26,134 bases of DNA from the NCBI GenBank assembly GCA_030605085.1, contig JAUWBH010000073.1:1-26134 (forward strand), written 5' to 3'. A program made the position numbers and the translations under genes. Position 1 is the stretch's first letter. Every line of letters begins with the position of its first letter. The stretch is from Promethearchaeota archaeon. Its GTDB lineage: Archaea; Asgardarchaeota; Lokiarchaeia; Sigynarchaeales; SOKP01. Positions 6,972-15,092 of the stretch are shown piece after piece. The notes under the pieces were generated by a model. That model searched no databases and was not told where the DNA came from. It saw only the letters and a program-made list of their open reading frames with translations.

Positions 6972-7952
6972 TCAATTAGTCGAATAAGTTCTCTCTAATT
7001 CTTCTACTAAGTGATTAATTGCGTCTTTTGGATGCCTTCTCTTAATTCTGTTGTAATCTTCGCTCCAAACCCGTTTGATTGCCGAACGTATTGTATTCTC
7101 AGAACAATTAAAAATAGGATTATTAGCCATCATTTTAAAATCAAAATGTTTATACTTTATTAGATACGACAAAAACCTAGGCTTCCAATAATATTGATCA
7201 TTTGCTTCATGAACGCCTAAACCTAAAACATTAAGTATATATAATCTAGCATATTTAGTAGTAGAAGCATCGATACCAGCAACTTTGCTAGTAAACTTCA
7301 AAATCTTTATCAAATCGTCTGTACTATAACCTTTATATAAAAGTATCTTAAGAAACTCAGCATCAATCTCTCTTGGAGTTGCGCTTGACAATTGAAGTTC
7401 ATCAAGCAATCTAGCGTTTATTTTGGGATAAACCATATAAATCCGCCTTAAATAATCAAAGAAAGCTTTATATTTCTTACCTTGACTAGTAAAAAAACTA
7501 TAAGAACTAGCCCAGATCTTTTTAATATTGGGGTATATGGCATTTTCAGTAATTAGTTTAGGACTAAAAACGCTTTTTATGTCATCTGGTAATAAATTAT
7601 GTTCTGATTCTAGCCGAGAGTTAAATATACCACTCATTTCCTTAGAGGAAACCTCTGCAATTATACATTCTATAATTCTAGGCTTATAATGGTATTCAAG
7701 CTTTGCATGATGCCAGTCCATACATAATAAATCGGACACCCAATTTGCCATTGTGTGCTTGTCAGTGATACTTTTCTCAAGAAGGACGGCAGCTTCTCGC
7801 GACTCGCAGCCGATGTCTATAATCCATTTTAAAAACTCTTCGTCCACTTCCCTTAAAGATAAATTATCTTTAATTAAGTCTTGTAACAACTTGGAGTTTA
7901 ATCTCGGGTAAACTCTGTATAGCCTCTCAGCTTGTCTGTAGGTAATACCCAA
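6972..7952 (-). CDS. Two-repeat helical orphan protein
   Basis: A 326-residue protein made of two diverged copies of one unit of about 150 residues. Matching pairs are LYRVYPRLNSKLL / IYMVYPKINARLL, REVDEEFLKWI / REIDAEFLKIL, YHYKPRIIECII / YYWKPRFLSYLI and NIKKIWASSY / AIKRVWSEDY. It is rich in helix and basic residues and has no membrane segment. I do not recognise the family. The KRVWSEDY-type segment with flanking basic residues could be a DNA-binding helix, but this is inference. The only standard start is TTG at 7952, yet the frame stays open upstream to 7993 without another start, and next to it lies a fragment of another gene. The 5' end may therefore have been lost. Confidence 0.6.
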   Translation of the reverse strand: MGITYRQAERLYRVYPRLNSKLLQDLIKDNLSLREVDEEFLKWIIDIGCESREAAVLLEKSITDKHTMANWVSDLLCMDWHHAKLEYHYKPRIIECIIAEVSSKEMSGIFNSRLESEHNLLPDDIKSVFSPKLITENAIYPNIKKIWASSYSFFTSQGKKYKAFFDYLRRIYMVYPKINARLLDELQLSSATPREIDAEFLKILLYKGYSTDDLIKILKFTSKVAGIDASTTKYARLYILNVLGLGVHEANDQYYWKPRFLSYLIKYKHFDFKMMANNPIFNCSENTIRSAIKRVWSEDYNRIKRRHPKDAINHLVEELERTYSTN

Positions 7953-7995
7953 AAGCCTCTTTATTAATGTATGAACATCTTTTACATCATGTTAG

Positions 7996-8040
7996 AACAA
8001 CATCTAACTTTTTAGCTAAATTTAAATAGCTCTCAGTAAG
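7996..8040 (-). pseudogene. Fragment of a 2-hydroxyacyl-CoA dehydratase subunit gene
   Basis: The minus strand encodes LTESYLNLAKKLDVV, which matches residues 378-392 (LTDSYLNLAKRLNVD) of the intact subunit at 8132-9490 in 11 of 15 positions. The DNA match is about 73 percent, with differences mostly at third codon positions, so it derives from a paralogous gene rather than a recent copy. It runs into a stop at once and has no upstream coding sequence. Confidence 0.6.
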
Positions 8041-8045
8041 AGTTT

Positions 8046-8067
8046 GCCTTCAGATTTATGGAAATAA
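8046..8067 (+). repeat. Copy of the 3' end of the coiled-coil gene
   Basis: Twenty of 22 bases match 6879-6900, the last codons and stop of the coiled-coil gene, encoding LPSDLWK-stop here and LKPSDLWK-stop there. It lies 5 nt from the dehydratase fragment, so two unrelated gene pieces are joined. It is short, so chance is not fully excluded. Confidence 0.5.
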
Positions 8068-8131
8068 CTGTTTCTATAAAAAACTATATTTTCCATTCTC
8101 CTGTGTATAATTCCTGAACAAGAGAATAAAT

Positions 8132-9490
8132 CTACCTTCCTTTAATCATCTCCATAAAAGCTCCTAATCGGGTATTGACTTGTTCTATATTTTCACCAAT
8201 TTTGTTAAAGGTAAGTACTGTTGAGGGGATTTCCTCTCTTCTTAATTTATCTTTTAAAAGCCTATAACAGTTGGAAATACTATGGCATCCAAACAATTGA
8301 ATAAAAACAAGTCCGTCTACATTTAATCTTTTAGCCAAGTTTAAATAAGAATCAGTTAATGTGTCGTTATCGCAACCCATGTTTTTGGAATTCGCATTCA
8401 TGAGAAATTGAGCGTAATCCTCAATAGGATTAGAATTATTCGAAACTGGTATCTCTTCTAGGAATCCAAACATATCCCAATCAGCGTATATGGCTCTTCC
8501 ACCTAATTCGTATATAAATTCGTGGCTTTTAGGTTCCCATCCACCAAAAATAGGCGTAACAAGAATTCTCGGCATTTTGGAAACATCCATTCCAATTCCT
8601 TTTTTGATTCGTGCTCTCATTTCATCCAATAAACCAGATATGTTTTCGAGATATCTATTTACATTAGAATTGTAATCTTGAAAACTTATACTGAGTAAAG
8701 AAAGAATAGTTGAAAGTGTGATTGGATTACATGGGTAGAAATCTGAAGCACTTATATCGTAAATAATGGTTTTATAAAACCTGCAAATTTGATTTCGTAT
8801 ACGAAATTGTTTTCTTAAACTATTATCATTACATTCATTCCCTGTTACATCTTCTAATTCCGTGATTGCGTTCGAAATATTGCTAGTTAATATTTCTAAA
8901 GCGTTACCAATATTTCTTGGAGGGATCTCAACCCATATTTGCTTGGTGGGATTTTTAATCGTCTTTAATGCCTCTAAATATTTATTATACGCACTGCACC
9001 GAATTGTAAAATCTAAATTAGCGTCTAGATTTTTTCCTTTTGACATATGCATGCCATACAGGCTTTTAATTCCGTAACAAAAGTCTGTTGAGATTCCGCT
9101 TTCTACTCCTAAATCGTACATTTCGTTATATTTCTTGTTGATAGTATCGATTACATCGTTAATAATTTTATCAACAGTTTCGTTAATACTTTTTATATCC
9201 AGTTTTTTTAAGAAACCTAAGAAATTACTTACGCTTTGCCATCCAAAAAAGCTACTTGCAGAACCTAATGCGACTAAATAGTTATTTATTTCGTAAATTT
9301 CCATTCTTATGGGAAAAACGGGTATTGATCCGCTCGCAAAAGCTAAATCAGAGAACGGTAGTGCTACACCGATTAGTTTTTTCTTTTCTCTAAATTTTTT
9401 TCGTTTTAAATACGAATTACCTGAAAGAAGATTGTATGCCATTTTAAGCATTGAAGTGAAATTAACAACATCATCAGCCATGTAACTCAT
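8132..9490 (-). CDS. 2-hydroxyacyl-CoA dehydratase / benzoyl-CoA reductase-like subunit
   Basis: A 452-residue protein of the HgdB/BcrB superfamily. Seen are the N-terminal IGVALPFSDLAFASGSIPVF segment, DFCYGIKSLYGMH (Cys138), RCSAYNKY (Cys165), the second Rossmann-like domain RILVTPIFGGW, the FGCHSISNC region (Cys402, Cys408) and the C-terminal RLGAFMEMI, equivalent to TRIEAFLEM of the family. Cysteines at 138, 165 and 402 are the likely Fe-S ligands. Such subunits pair with a second subunit to carry out ketyl-radical dehydration or ring reduction after one-electron transfer from an ATP-driven activator. It starts 2 nt after the end of the upstream subunit gene, so the two are co-transcribed. 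Confidence 0.85.
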   Translation of the reverse strand: MSYMADDVVNFTSMLKMAYNLLSGNSYLKRKKFREKKKLIGVALPFSDLAFASGSIPVFPIRMEIYEINNYLVALGSASSFFGWQSVSNFLGFLKKLDIKSINETVDKIINDVIDTINKKYNEMYDLGVESGISTDFCYGIKSLYGMHMSKGKNLDANLDFTIRCSAYNKYLEALKTIKNPTKQIWVEIPPRNIGNALEILTSNISNAITELEDVTGNECNDNSLRKQFRIRNQICRFYKTIIYDISASDFYPCNPITLSTILSLLSISFQDYNSNVNRYLENISGLLDEMRARIKKGIGMDVSKMPRILVTPIFGGWEPKSHEFIYELGGRAIYADWDMFGFLEEIPVSNNSNPIEDYAQFLMNANSKNMGCDNDTLTDSYLNLAKRLNVDGLVFIQLFGCHSISNCYRLLKDKLRREEIPSTVLTFNKIGENIEQVNTRLGAFMEMIKGR

Positions 9491-9492
9491 TT

Positions 9493-10629
9493 TTATATCA
9501 TCTCCAAAAACGCTTCAATTCTAGTTGAAAGTTGACCGCGATTAGCTCTACTATAATCGCGTTCCAAATTTAAGACTTGAATATTTTTCTTTTGTAATCT
9601 TTCTTTTAAAAATGCAGACATAATCGAAATGTGGTCGCAAAACTTAATGATATGGTTAATTACGCCTAACCTTTTACCAGTTTTTTGCTTGTACTCTTAA
9701 ACTTTTTTTTCTATCTGATTAGTTTTATTTTCTAGATAGTTTGGAATGGTATGATCTCCATTTTTGTTGTTTTCAAATCGATGAACTAGGAGGTCTAAAG
9801 GATTTATGTTTGAATTTAGAATCTCATCATCAAATATTTGTTCCATATAATTATCCCCAATCCAAGTATCGAAATACACGATGTTTCCCCCGCCCTCTTC
9901 AATTAATTCGTTAAGATAATCGTTAATAAAAATGGAGCAACCCGTTAATAGAAGGTCTTTTGTATTATTTAATTGTTGAGGTTTATTATCGTGACAATCT
10001 TGAATTATTGACTCTAATTCAGGAAGAAAATTAGGACCAAACAATATTGCTTTTTGAAGAATTGTTAATTTTTCTCTTCCTGAAATATGTAAACTATTAA
10101 GTTCCGTAAGTTTTTTTTTAAAGTTATTAAATTTTTTAATACTTTCGAGCAGTTTCTCGTCGGTTATTTTAGTTTTTGTAATATTTTCAAGTTGTTGCTT
10201 AAAATCTAATAATTCTAACTTGAAATATTTTAATGCGTTCTCGTTTAGAGAATACGAAATGTAAAAATTTAACCGAGGTATGTTAAAATATTTTGTAATG
10301 ATCTCTGAAGCACAGATATTTGAAACGCAATGATTTGATACAAGAAAGTAATCAATCAATTCTAAAAAGCTAAATTGATTTGGTTTTTGCGAAAAGAGCC
10401 CGATACAGCTCTGAGCAAAGCTACAAGTACTCGGAGGTAAATAGTCGTGGCTTGAATTCATTAATTCGTCATTACCCGCAAAGATCATATTTAAAGGAAT
10501 AAGATCCGCTGCATCGATAAGCTCTTCAGGGATATTATCGTGTCCCATAAAAGCAATTATTTTTTTTCCTTCGGCTTTTTTTTCTTTTAAATAAGTATAA
10601 TAATCTGATAATAATTCCAAATCTTTCAT
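9493..10629 (-). pseudogene. 2-hydroxyacyl-CoA dehydratase subunit (HgdB-like) interrupted by an in-frame TAA
   Basis: The first 310 codons give the N-terminal and middle parts of an HgdB-type subunit: IPEELIDAADLIPL, STCSFAQSCIG (Cys69, Cys75) and SNHCVSNICASE (Cys101, Cys106). A TAA at 9697-9699 follows KKV. The same frame then continues for 67 codons as EYKQKTGKRLGVINH, IIKFCDHISI, VLNLERDYS and GQLSTRIEAFLEMI to TAA 9493-9495, exactly the conserved family C-terminus. Total length would be 378 residues, normal for HgdB. The Cys of KFCDH, the expected third cluster ligand, lies beyond the stop. Either the gene is recently inactivated, the stop is read through, or the base is a sequencing error. 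ATG start; co-transcribed with 8132-9490. Confidence 0.85.
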
Positions 10630-10856
10630 TCTCTAATCAGAGTATACTATTTTTATTTAAATTTATGAGATTCAAAATAATATGTTGATTATTATTAGAA
10701 AAAGAGTATTTTACTTGTTTTGATAAAATATTCTACTATCAATTAAGAAGAAATTTATTTATACTCGTAAAGTGATTGATTATTTAGTTTATTGATTTAA
10801 ATAAAATCTATTTTTTTAAATAACATTTAGAAAAAATAAAATCTTAAAAAAAAACC
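10630..10856. promoter_or_regulatory. Divergent intergenic region between dehydratase operon and zinc-ribbon gene
   Basis: This AT-rich gap drives two divergent units. For the plus-strand gene, a TTTAAATA box at about 10796-10803 and another TTTTAAATAAC at about 10815-10825 are plausible TATA elements. The exact promoters are not determined. Confidence 0.35.
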
Positions 10857-11714
10857 ATGGTAAAGATCGAAATTCATTGCCCCAAATGTTCAAAAGTAGC
10901 CAAAGTGGATGTAGAAGAGAATGTTTTAAAAAGCAGCAAACGAGGTATCTCCGCAATTAATATTTCAGCTCTCATCTGTGATCATACATTTATTGCTTAT
11001 ATTGATAAAAATCTTAATGTTAGGGATTATTTTATAGCAGATTTTACGGTAGAACTTCCTCAGATTGAATTAGCACAAATTTCAGAAGAAAAAATTCATA
11101 GTAAAGATCTTGTTGATGTGTACTTACTCACATTAAATTTAAGTGCTCTCTGGCTAACTAATATTCTACGAGCATGCTTTTTCAAAAAAAAAATACTAGT
11201 AATAAATGATTTAAGTTCATTAGATCCTCATATTATGAATTTCATTAATTTTATCTTTCAAGATACATTTGATATCGATATTACAATAAACCAAAATGCG
11301 AATTACAAAAGATTTAAGAAAAATTACAAGGACCATATAGTGATTGATAAAGATAGTATAATTAACGATAAAGAAAGGATTTTATCTCCAAAATTGACTA
11401 AAATTGAACGGTCTATTGTTCAAAAGTTTTTTGCTGAAAGCGAACCAAATGTTAGCTTAATTGTATTAAAAAACGAGATTTCAAAAGCCTATAAATTATC
11501 AAAAGACCTTGAAGCATACTTAAAAGATTACAATAAGCTCTCTGAATTAACTCCTAAATTAATAAGTACATTTTTAACAGAGAAATACGATCAAAAATTT
11601 AGCGATTTATACTTGAAATTTTTAATCAAGATACTCAAATATTACTTCGAAGTTGACTTTTCAAATATCTTTAATTTAGATACTTACATTAAATGGAGTT
11701 GGTTTCTAAAATAG
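10857..11714 (+). CDS. Zinc-ribbon-like orphan protein
   Basis: A 285-residue protein. Residues 6-11 are HCPKCS (Cys pair) and a second half-site, ICDHTF, follows near residue 45, together suggesting a small zinc-binding N-terminal domain; it continues as YIDKNLNVRDYF and DFTVEL. I recall similar N-terminal modules in Asgard proteins, but the function is unknown. The rest (residues 75-285) is helical and Lys-rich without recognisable motifs; the hydrophobic stretch around residues 88-105 looks like a buried helix rather than a membrane segment. ATG start within AAACCATGG. It is followed by a gap of about 80 nt and then a membrane protein gene on the same strand. Confidence 0.65.
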   Translation: MVKIEIHCPKCSKVAKVDVEENVLKSSKRGISAINISALICDHTFIAYIDKNLNVRDYFIADFTVELPQIELAQISEEKIHSKDLVDVYLLTLNLSALWLTNILRACFFKKKILVINDLSSLDPHIMNFINFIFQDTFDIDITINQNANYKRFKKNYKDHIVIDKDSIINDKERILSPKLTKIERSIVQKFFAESEPNVSLIVLKNEISKAYKLSKDLEAYLKDYNKLSELTPKLISTFLTEKYDQKFSDLYLKFLIKILKYYFEVDFSNIFNLDTYIKWSWFLK

Positions 11715-11796
11715 AAAAAAGATTTATGAAAATATTTTTAAGTAAATAAATCCAAATAGTGTAACATCTAATAAAACATACCGTATTTGTATTAAA

Positions 11797-12525
11797 TTGA
11801 CGAATGAGATTTTAACTTGGTTAAATGGTGTAAGTGCCTTATTATTAATCTGTTCTGCATGGATTATGGCAATTATAACCTTAAAATTCTATTTTGAACA
11901 AAAAAATAAGAGACAAATTAATATTTTTATATTTTTAGTCGCAGTAGCATTAGGTTGGACAGGTATTACTATAACATTTTTATCTGTGGCGATATATGGC
12001 TACAATCTACCTTTCGTTCGGGGCATAATAAGCTACTTTTCTTATTCTACAATTCCAATTGGATCGTGTGCATTAATTTTCTTTACTTGGGATGTTTTCG
12101 GTTCTCCCAAAAATAAAAAAATTATAATAGGCGGATTTTTAGGTCTTTCTATTGTTTATTATATAATTCTCTACACTACCTTCCAGCAAACAGTTGTCTG
12201 CCCTGAAGTTCCTAAAGGTGAAATCTACGATGATTGGATTAACCCTACATCACTTATTTTTTATTTTATATTGATATTAATTTCAATTACCGCTGTAGTT
12301 ACGGGTATTGGATTCAATAAGTTTAGAAAAATGACATCTGGTGACTTGAAAAAAAGGGGCATGTTTATGATCCTATCTTCGTTATTTGTTGGTTCTGGTG
12401 TTTTACTAGATACCGTTGTTTTAGGTTCTATAATACAACCTCACGAGTATTTTCTGTTTATTGTCAGATTCTCGGTGATCTTCGGTGCTTTCTGTGCATT
12501 TTGGGGGATGAGACCCTCTAAATAA
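11797..12525 (+). CDS. Multi-pass membrane protein of unknown function
   Basis: A 242-residue protein with about seven hydrophobic segments, starting near residues 12, 45, 80, 108, 152, 188 and 218, separated by short charged loops such as FEQKNKRQ, GSPKNKK and KFRKMTSGDLKKRG. The basic loops suggest an inside orientation for every second loop. The start is TTG at 11797, the first in the open frame, with no strong ribosome site. No transporter or enzyme signature is recognised. It follows the zinc-ribbon gene on the same strand and may share its transcript. A run of Ts at about 12547-12559 after the stop could terminate transcription. Confidence 0.7.
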   Translation: MTNEILTWLNGVSALLLICSAWIMAIITLKFYFEQKNKRQINIFIFLVAVALGWTGITITFLSVAIYGYNLPFVRGIISYFSYSTIPIGSCALIFFTWDVFGSPKNKKIIIGGFLGLSIVYYIILYTTFQQTVVCPEVPKGEIYDDWINPTSLIFYFILILISITAVVTGIGFNKFRKMTSGDLKKRGMFMILSSLFVGSGVLLDTVVLGSIIQPHEYFLFIVRFSVIFGAFCAFWGMRPSK

Positions 12526-12544
12526 AACTAAAAAGAAAAGAATT

Positions 12545-12570
12545 TATTTTTTTTTTTAAATTTTTATCCC
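12545..12570 (+). terminator. T-rich stretch, possible archaeal terminator
   Basis: A long T run follows the membrane-protein stop by about 20 nt and lies before the convergent transposon end. Archaeal RNA polymerase terminates at T-rich tracts without needing a hairpin, so this is a plausible stop site. Confidence 0.4.
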
Positions 12571-12589
12571 TTAACTATAAACAATCTAA

Positions 12590-12760
12590 TGGTTTTGAAC
12601 TACTCCTCCCTAAATAAAGGGAGGAGATTCTTTTTTCATAGAAAATTGCCTAAACAAGAATCGAGAATCTCGATAGGTCTTACATCTTCTCCAAAAGCGT
12701 GACTTCCCGTCGTTCCAACGGTAGTGGTATCATTACTACGAATGATCGTGATGTTTCTTT
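12590..12760 (-). ncRNA. Putative omega-RNA and right end of the TnpB element
   Basis: On the minus strand the tnpB 3' end runs into AAAGAATCTCCTCCC, forming a perfect 9-bp hairpin (CTCCTCCCT/AGGGAGGAG, 12603-12626) followed by TAGTTCAA. This matches the usual right-end hairpin and terminus of IS200/IS605-family tnpB elements, which also serves as the omega-RNA scaffold. The guide would be the flanking sequence reading away from about 12593 on the minus strand (AACCATTAGATTGTTTAT). The 5' limit of the RNA inside the gene is a guess. Confidence 0.55.
12603..12626. repeat. Perfect hairpin at the element right end
   Basis: Inverted repeat CTCCTCCCT-AAATAA-AGGGAGGAG, nine paired bases and a six-base loop, directly downstream of the tnpB stop. 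Typical position and shape for an IS605-type terminal hairpin. Confidence 0.8.
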
Positions 12761-13892
12761 CTTCTTCTAAAATTCTCATTCCTTCGGCTTTCAGATTTTT
12801 GGACGCGTTCTCGTCCCTATCGTGAGTCGTTCCACAAAAAGAGCACGTCCAAACTCTATCCTTTAATTCAAGGTCATTGGTTTTCTGACCGCAGTTTGAA
12901 CAGATCTGGCTCGAAGGAAAGAATCTAACTACCAAAACGAAATGCTTTCCTAACCATTCCATTTTATATTTCAAATACATCTTGAATTGATGCCACGAAA
13001 AATCTAGCGTCACGGATTTTGACAGTCCAGAATTAAATTTCTGCATTCCTTTAACATTTAGATTCTCTAAAACGATGACATCGTAATTATTGGTTAATTT
13101 ACGGGTAAGCTTATGCGTCCAATCCTTTTTTCGATTGCAAATTTTATCGGAATGTTTCGCTAATTGTAATCTCGCTTTTTCCCGATTCTTAGAACCTTTC
13201 TGCTTTCGCGAAAGTTCCCTATGAATTTTTTTCGTTTTTTTCTCTTCTGAACGATAGAATCTCGGATTTTTTAATCTAATGGCATCATTCACCAAGAATT
13301 CTTTTGCCGACATATCGAAAGCAATTACATCTTTTTCGTATAGTACTCGTTTAGGTTCAATGTCTTCTTGGGTTTCTAAGGTTAGCGAAACAAAAAACTT
13401 GTTCGACTTCGTCTTGCTCACGGTAGCGTGTTTTATTTTTTCCGAAAAAAACCTTTCGTCCTTATAGTTCAGCCATTTTAATTTAGGTAATTTTAGTTTC
13501 TTTCTTTCAAAATCTATCTTGATGTTTCCGTTTGTTTGCTTGGTCGTGTAACTTTCCTTTCCCTTCTTGGATTTAAATCTCGGAAAGCCAACCTTTCTTC
13601 CTTTTATCAAACCTTCATAAAAATTAGAAAAAGCTTCTTGCAAGTGTTCCCTCGAAGATTGGAGGGCTATTGAATCGGCTTCTTTTAGAAACGGATACTC
13701 CTCTTTGTAGCGTTTTTCCGCCTTATATTTATAATTTTTTAGCTCTTCCTTGTCGTCTTTCAGTCGCTCGTAGACTCCATTTTTTTCTGCTAACATTTGA
13801 TTGTAGAGAAAACGACTACATCCCATCATTTTGTTAATCTGTATCCGTTGCTTCTCATTAGGATATATCCTAAGTTTTATGGCTTTAATCAT
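12636..13892 (-). CDS. tnpB: TnpB RNA-guided endonuclease (IS200/IS605 family OrfB)
   Basis: A full-length 418-residue TnpB. RuvC-I is VIAFDMSA (Asp193), RuvC-II is IVLENLNVKGM (Glu276) and RuvC-III is THDRDENASKNL (Asp358/Asp360). The zinc ribbon CSNC...CSFC (Cys331, 334, 350, 353) lies between the last two. The N-terminus MIKAIKLRIYPNEKQ and SRFLYNQML are typical. All catalytic residues are present, so it should be an active omega-RNA-guided nuclease. No tnpA is next to it, so mobility needs a transposase in trans. The protein continues 58 residues past RuvC-III, ending in VGTTGSHAFGEDVRP and a short tail, as in many TnpBs. Left-end sequence lies at about 13893-13950. Confidence 0.93.
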   Translation of the reverse strand: MIKAIKLRIYPNEKQRIQINKMMGCSRFLYNQMLAEKNGVYERLKDDKEELKNYKYKAEKRYKEEYPFLKEADSIALQSSREHLQEAFSNFYEGLIKGRKVGFPRFKSKKGKESYTTKQTNGNIKIDFERKKLKLPKLKWLNYKDERFFSEKIKHATVSKTKSNKFFVSLTLETQEDIEPKRVLYEKDVIAFDMSAKEFLVNDAIRLKNPRFYRSEEKKTKKIHRELSRKQKGSKNREKARLQLAKHSDKICNRKKDWTHKLTRKLTNNYDVIVLENLNVKGMQKFNSGLSKSVTLDFSWHQFKMYLKYKMEWLGKHFVLVVRFFPSSQICSNCGQKTNDLELKDRVWTCSFCGTTHDRDENASKNLKAEGMRILEEERNITIIRSNDTTTVGTTGSHAFGEDVRPIEILDSCLGNFL

Positions 13893-13950
13893 CTATACGT
13901 TAAAAAAGAAAAACATATGGTTTAATGGTTTATAGTCTGACGGTTTAGTG
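13893..13950 (-). mobile_element. Probable left end of the TnpB element
   Basis: Upstream of tnpB, GGTTTA occurs three times in 13919-13946 (GGTTTAAT, GGTTTATA, GGTTTAG). Such short repeats near the tnpB start may form the subterminal structure of the left end. The exact boundary and the target-adjacent motif cannot be fixed without an empty-site comparison. Confidence 0.3.
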
Positions 13951-14019
13951 ATTTCTTAAAAAAAAAAGTACAATTCATCAGGAGTTTTCTTGAATAATCA
14001 CGATAAATAATACAAATTT

Positions 14020-14811
14020 TTAATTTTGATTATCATATGCTATTAAAGCAGCTCCTATCGCTCCTGTTAGTTGTGCAGCGTTTTCTCCATTAAGCATTGG
14101 GGATACAACTTCAAATCCTAGTTCTTCTTCTAAATATTTTTTAACAGCAACATTTTTAGCTACCCCCCCGCAGAAAACCAATAAAGGAGCAACACCTATA
14201 CGTTTGGCCATCCCTGCTACTCTGCGAGCTATTGATTTGTGAATTCCCGCAGCAATGTCAAATTTAGAAGCGCCTCTTGCGAAAAGCGAAATCACTTCAC
14301 TTTCAGCAAACACCGTACAAGTTGAACTAATCGCGCCAGGCTTCTTCGATTTTAATGCTAATGCTCCTATTTCTTCAAGAGATACTTCAAGAGCGTTTGC
14401 CATTACTTCCAGAAATCTGCCCGTTCCTGCGGCGCACTTGTCGTTCATTTGAAAATCTATAACATTACCGGTTTTTTTTGAAATAACTATTGCTTTACTA
14501 TCCTGTCCCCCTATATCTATTACAGAATGCGCATCTGGGAAAAAATACTGAACTCCTTTAGCATGTGCAGTAATCTCAGTTATACGGTCGTCAGCAATGT
14601 CAATTGAATTTCTACCATAACCCGTACTCATGACATACACTTCAGATCTTTTTAAATTATTTTTTTCTAATAAATCATCGAATAGATTATGACCTATTCG
14701 TTTAAAATCATAAGTAGAACGATCGACTCGGAAATCAACCATCTTCTTACTATCGTCGATTAAAGCCAGTTTCGTTGCCAACGAGCCGATATCAATACCA
14801 ATCGTTTTCAA
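14020..14811 (-). CDS. ATP-dependent activator of 2-hydroxyacyl-CoA dehydratase (BadF/HgdC family)
   Basis: A 263-residue ASKHA-fold ATPase. Seen are phosphate loop 1 IGIDIGSLATK (residues 4-14), VIDIGGQDSKAI (97-108), DKCAAGTGRFLE (Cys126), STCTVFAESEV (Cys165) and adenosine-site FCGGVAKN. Cys126 and Cys165 of two monomers bind one [4Fe-4S] cluster, from which an electron is driven by ATP hydrolysis into the dehydratase. Length matches HgdC/FldI. It is not in the operon of the dehydratase subunits (8132-10629) but is the only activator in the window and on the same strand, so it may serve them. Alone in its transcript; ATG start. Confidence 0.9.
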   Translation of the reverse strand: MKTIGIDIGSLATKLALIDDSKKMVDFRVDRSTYDFKRIGHNLFDDLLEKNNLKRSEVYVMSTGYGRNSIDIADDRITEITAHAKGVQYFFPDAHSVIDIGGQDSKAIVISKKTGNVIDFQMNDKCAAGTGRFLEVMANALEVSLEEIGALALKSKKPGAISSTCTVFAESEVISLFARGASKFDIAAGIHKSIARRVAGMAKRIGVAPLLVFCGGVAKNVAVKKYLEEELGFEVVSPMLNGENAAQLTGAIGAALIAYDNQN

Positions 14812-15092
14812 TTTTATCTTCCTAATTATTTTGACTAATTAAATTTATTTGTTACGAGTTCTAAATTCAATATTTTTTTAGGAAAATAAAATATTTTTAT
14901 TAAAGGTTATCAATATCATTAGAGTATGTAAAATATTATTTTAAATGCGAATTCTCAAGGTTAATATGATGCAATTCGTGTGATCAATTATGATTTAAAA
15001 ATTACAGCATAATAACATAATTTTAATAAAATTGATATCCTATAATATAACATATGTAGAATCAAAAAATTTTAACGAAACATTTGATAAAA
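14812..15092. promoter_or_regulatory. Divergent intergenic region, activator and DUF47 genes
   Basis: About 280 bp of AT-rich DNA with no coding sequence that I can support. It must contain the promoters of the activator (minus) and the DUF47 gene (plus). Several TATA-like boxes (TTTATT, ATAATATAACATATG) are present, too many to choose between. Confidence 0.3.

Noticed and set aside
13919..13946. Three GGTTTA repeats considered as a small CRISPR-like array
   Set aside because: Units are only 6 bp with irregular 2-7 bp spacing; the position fits an IS605 left end.
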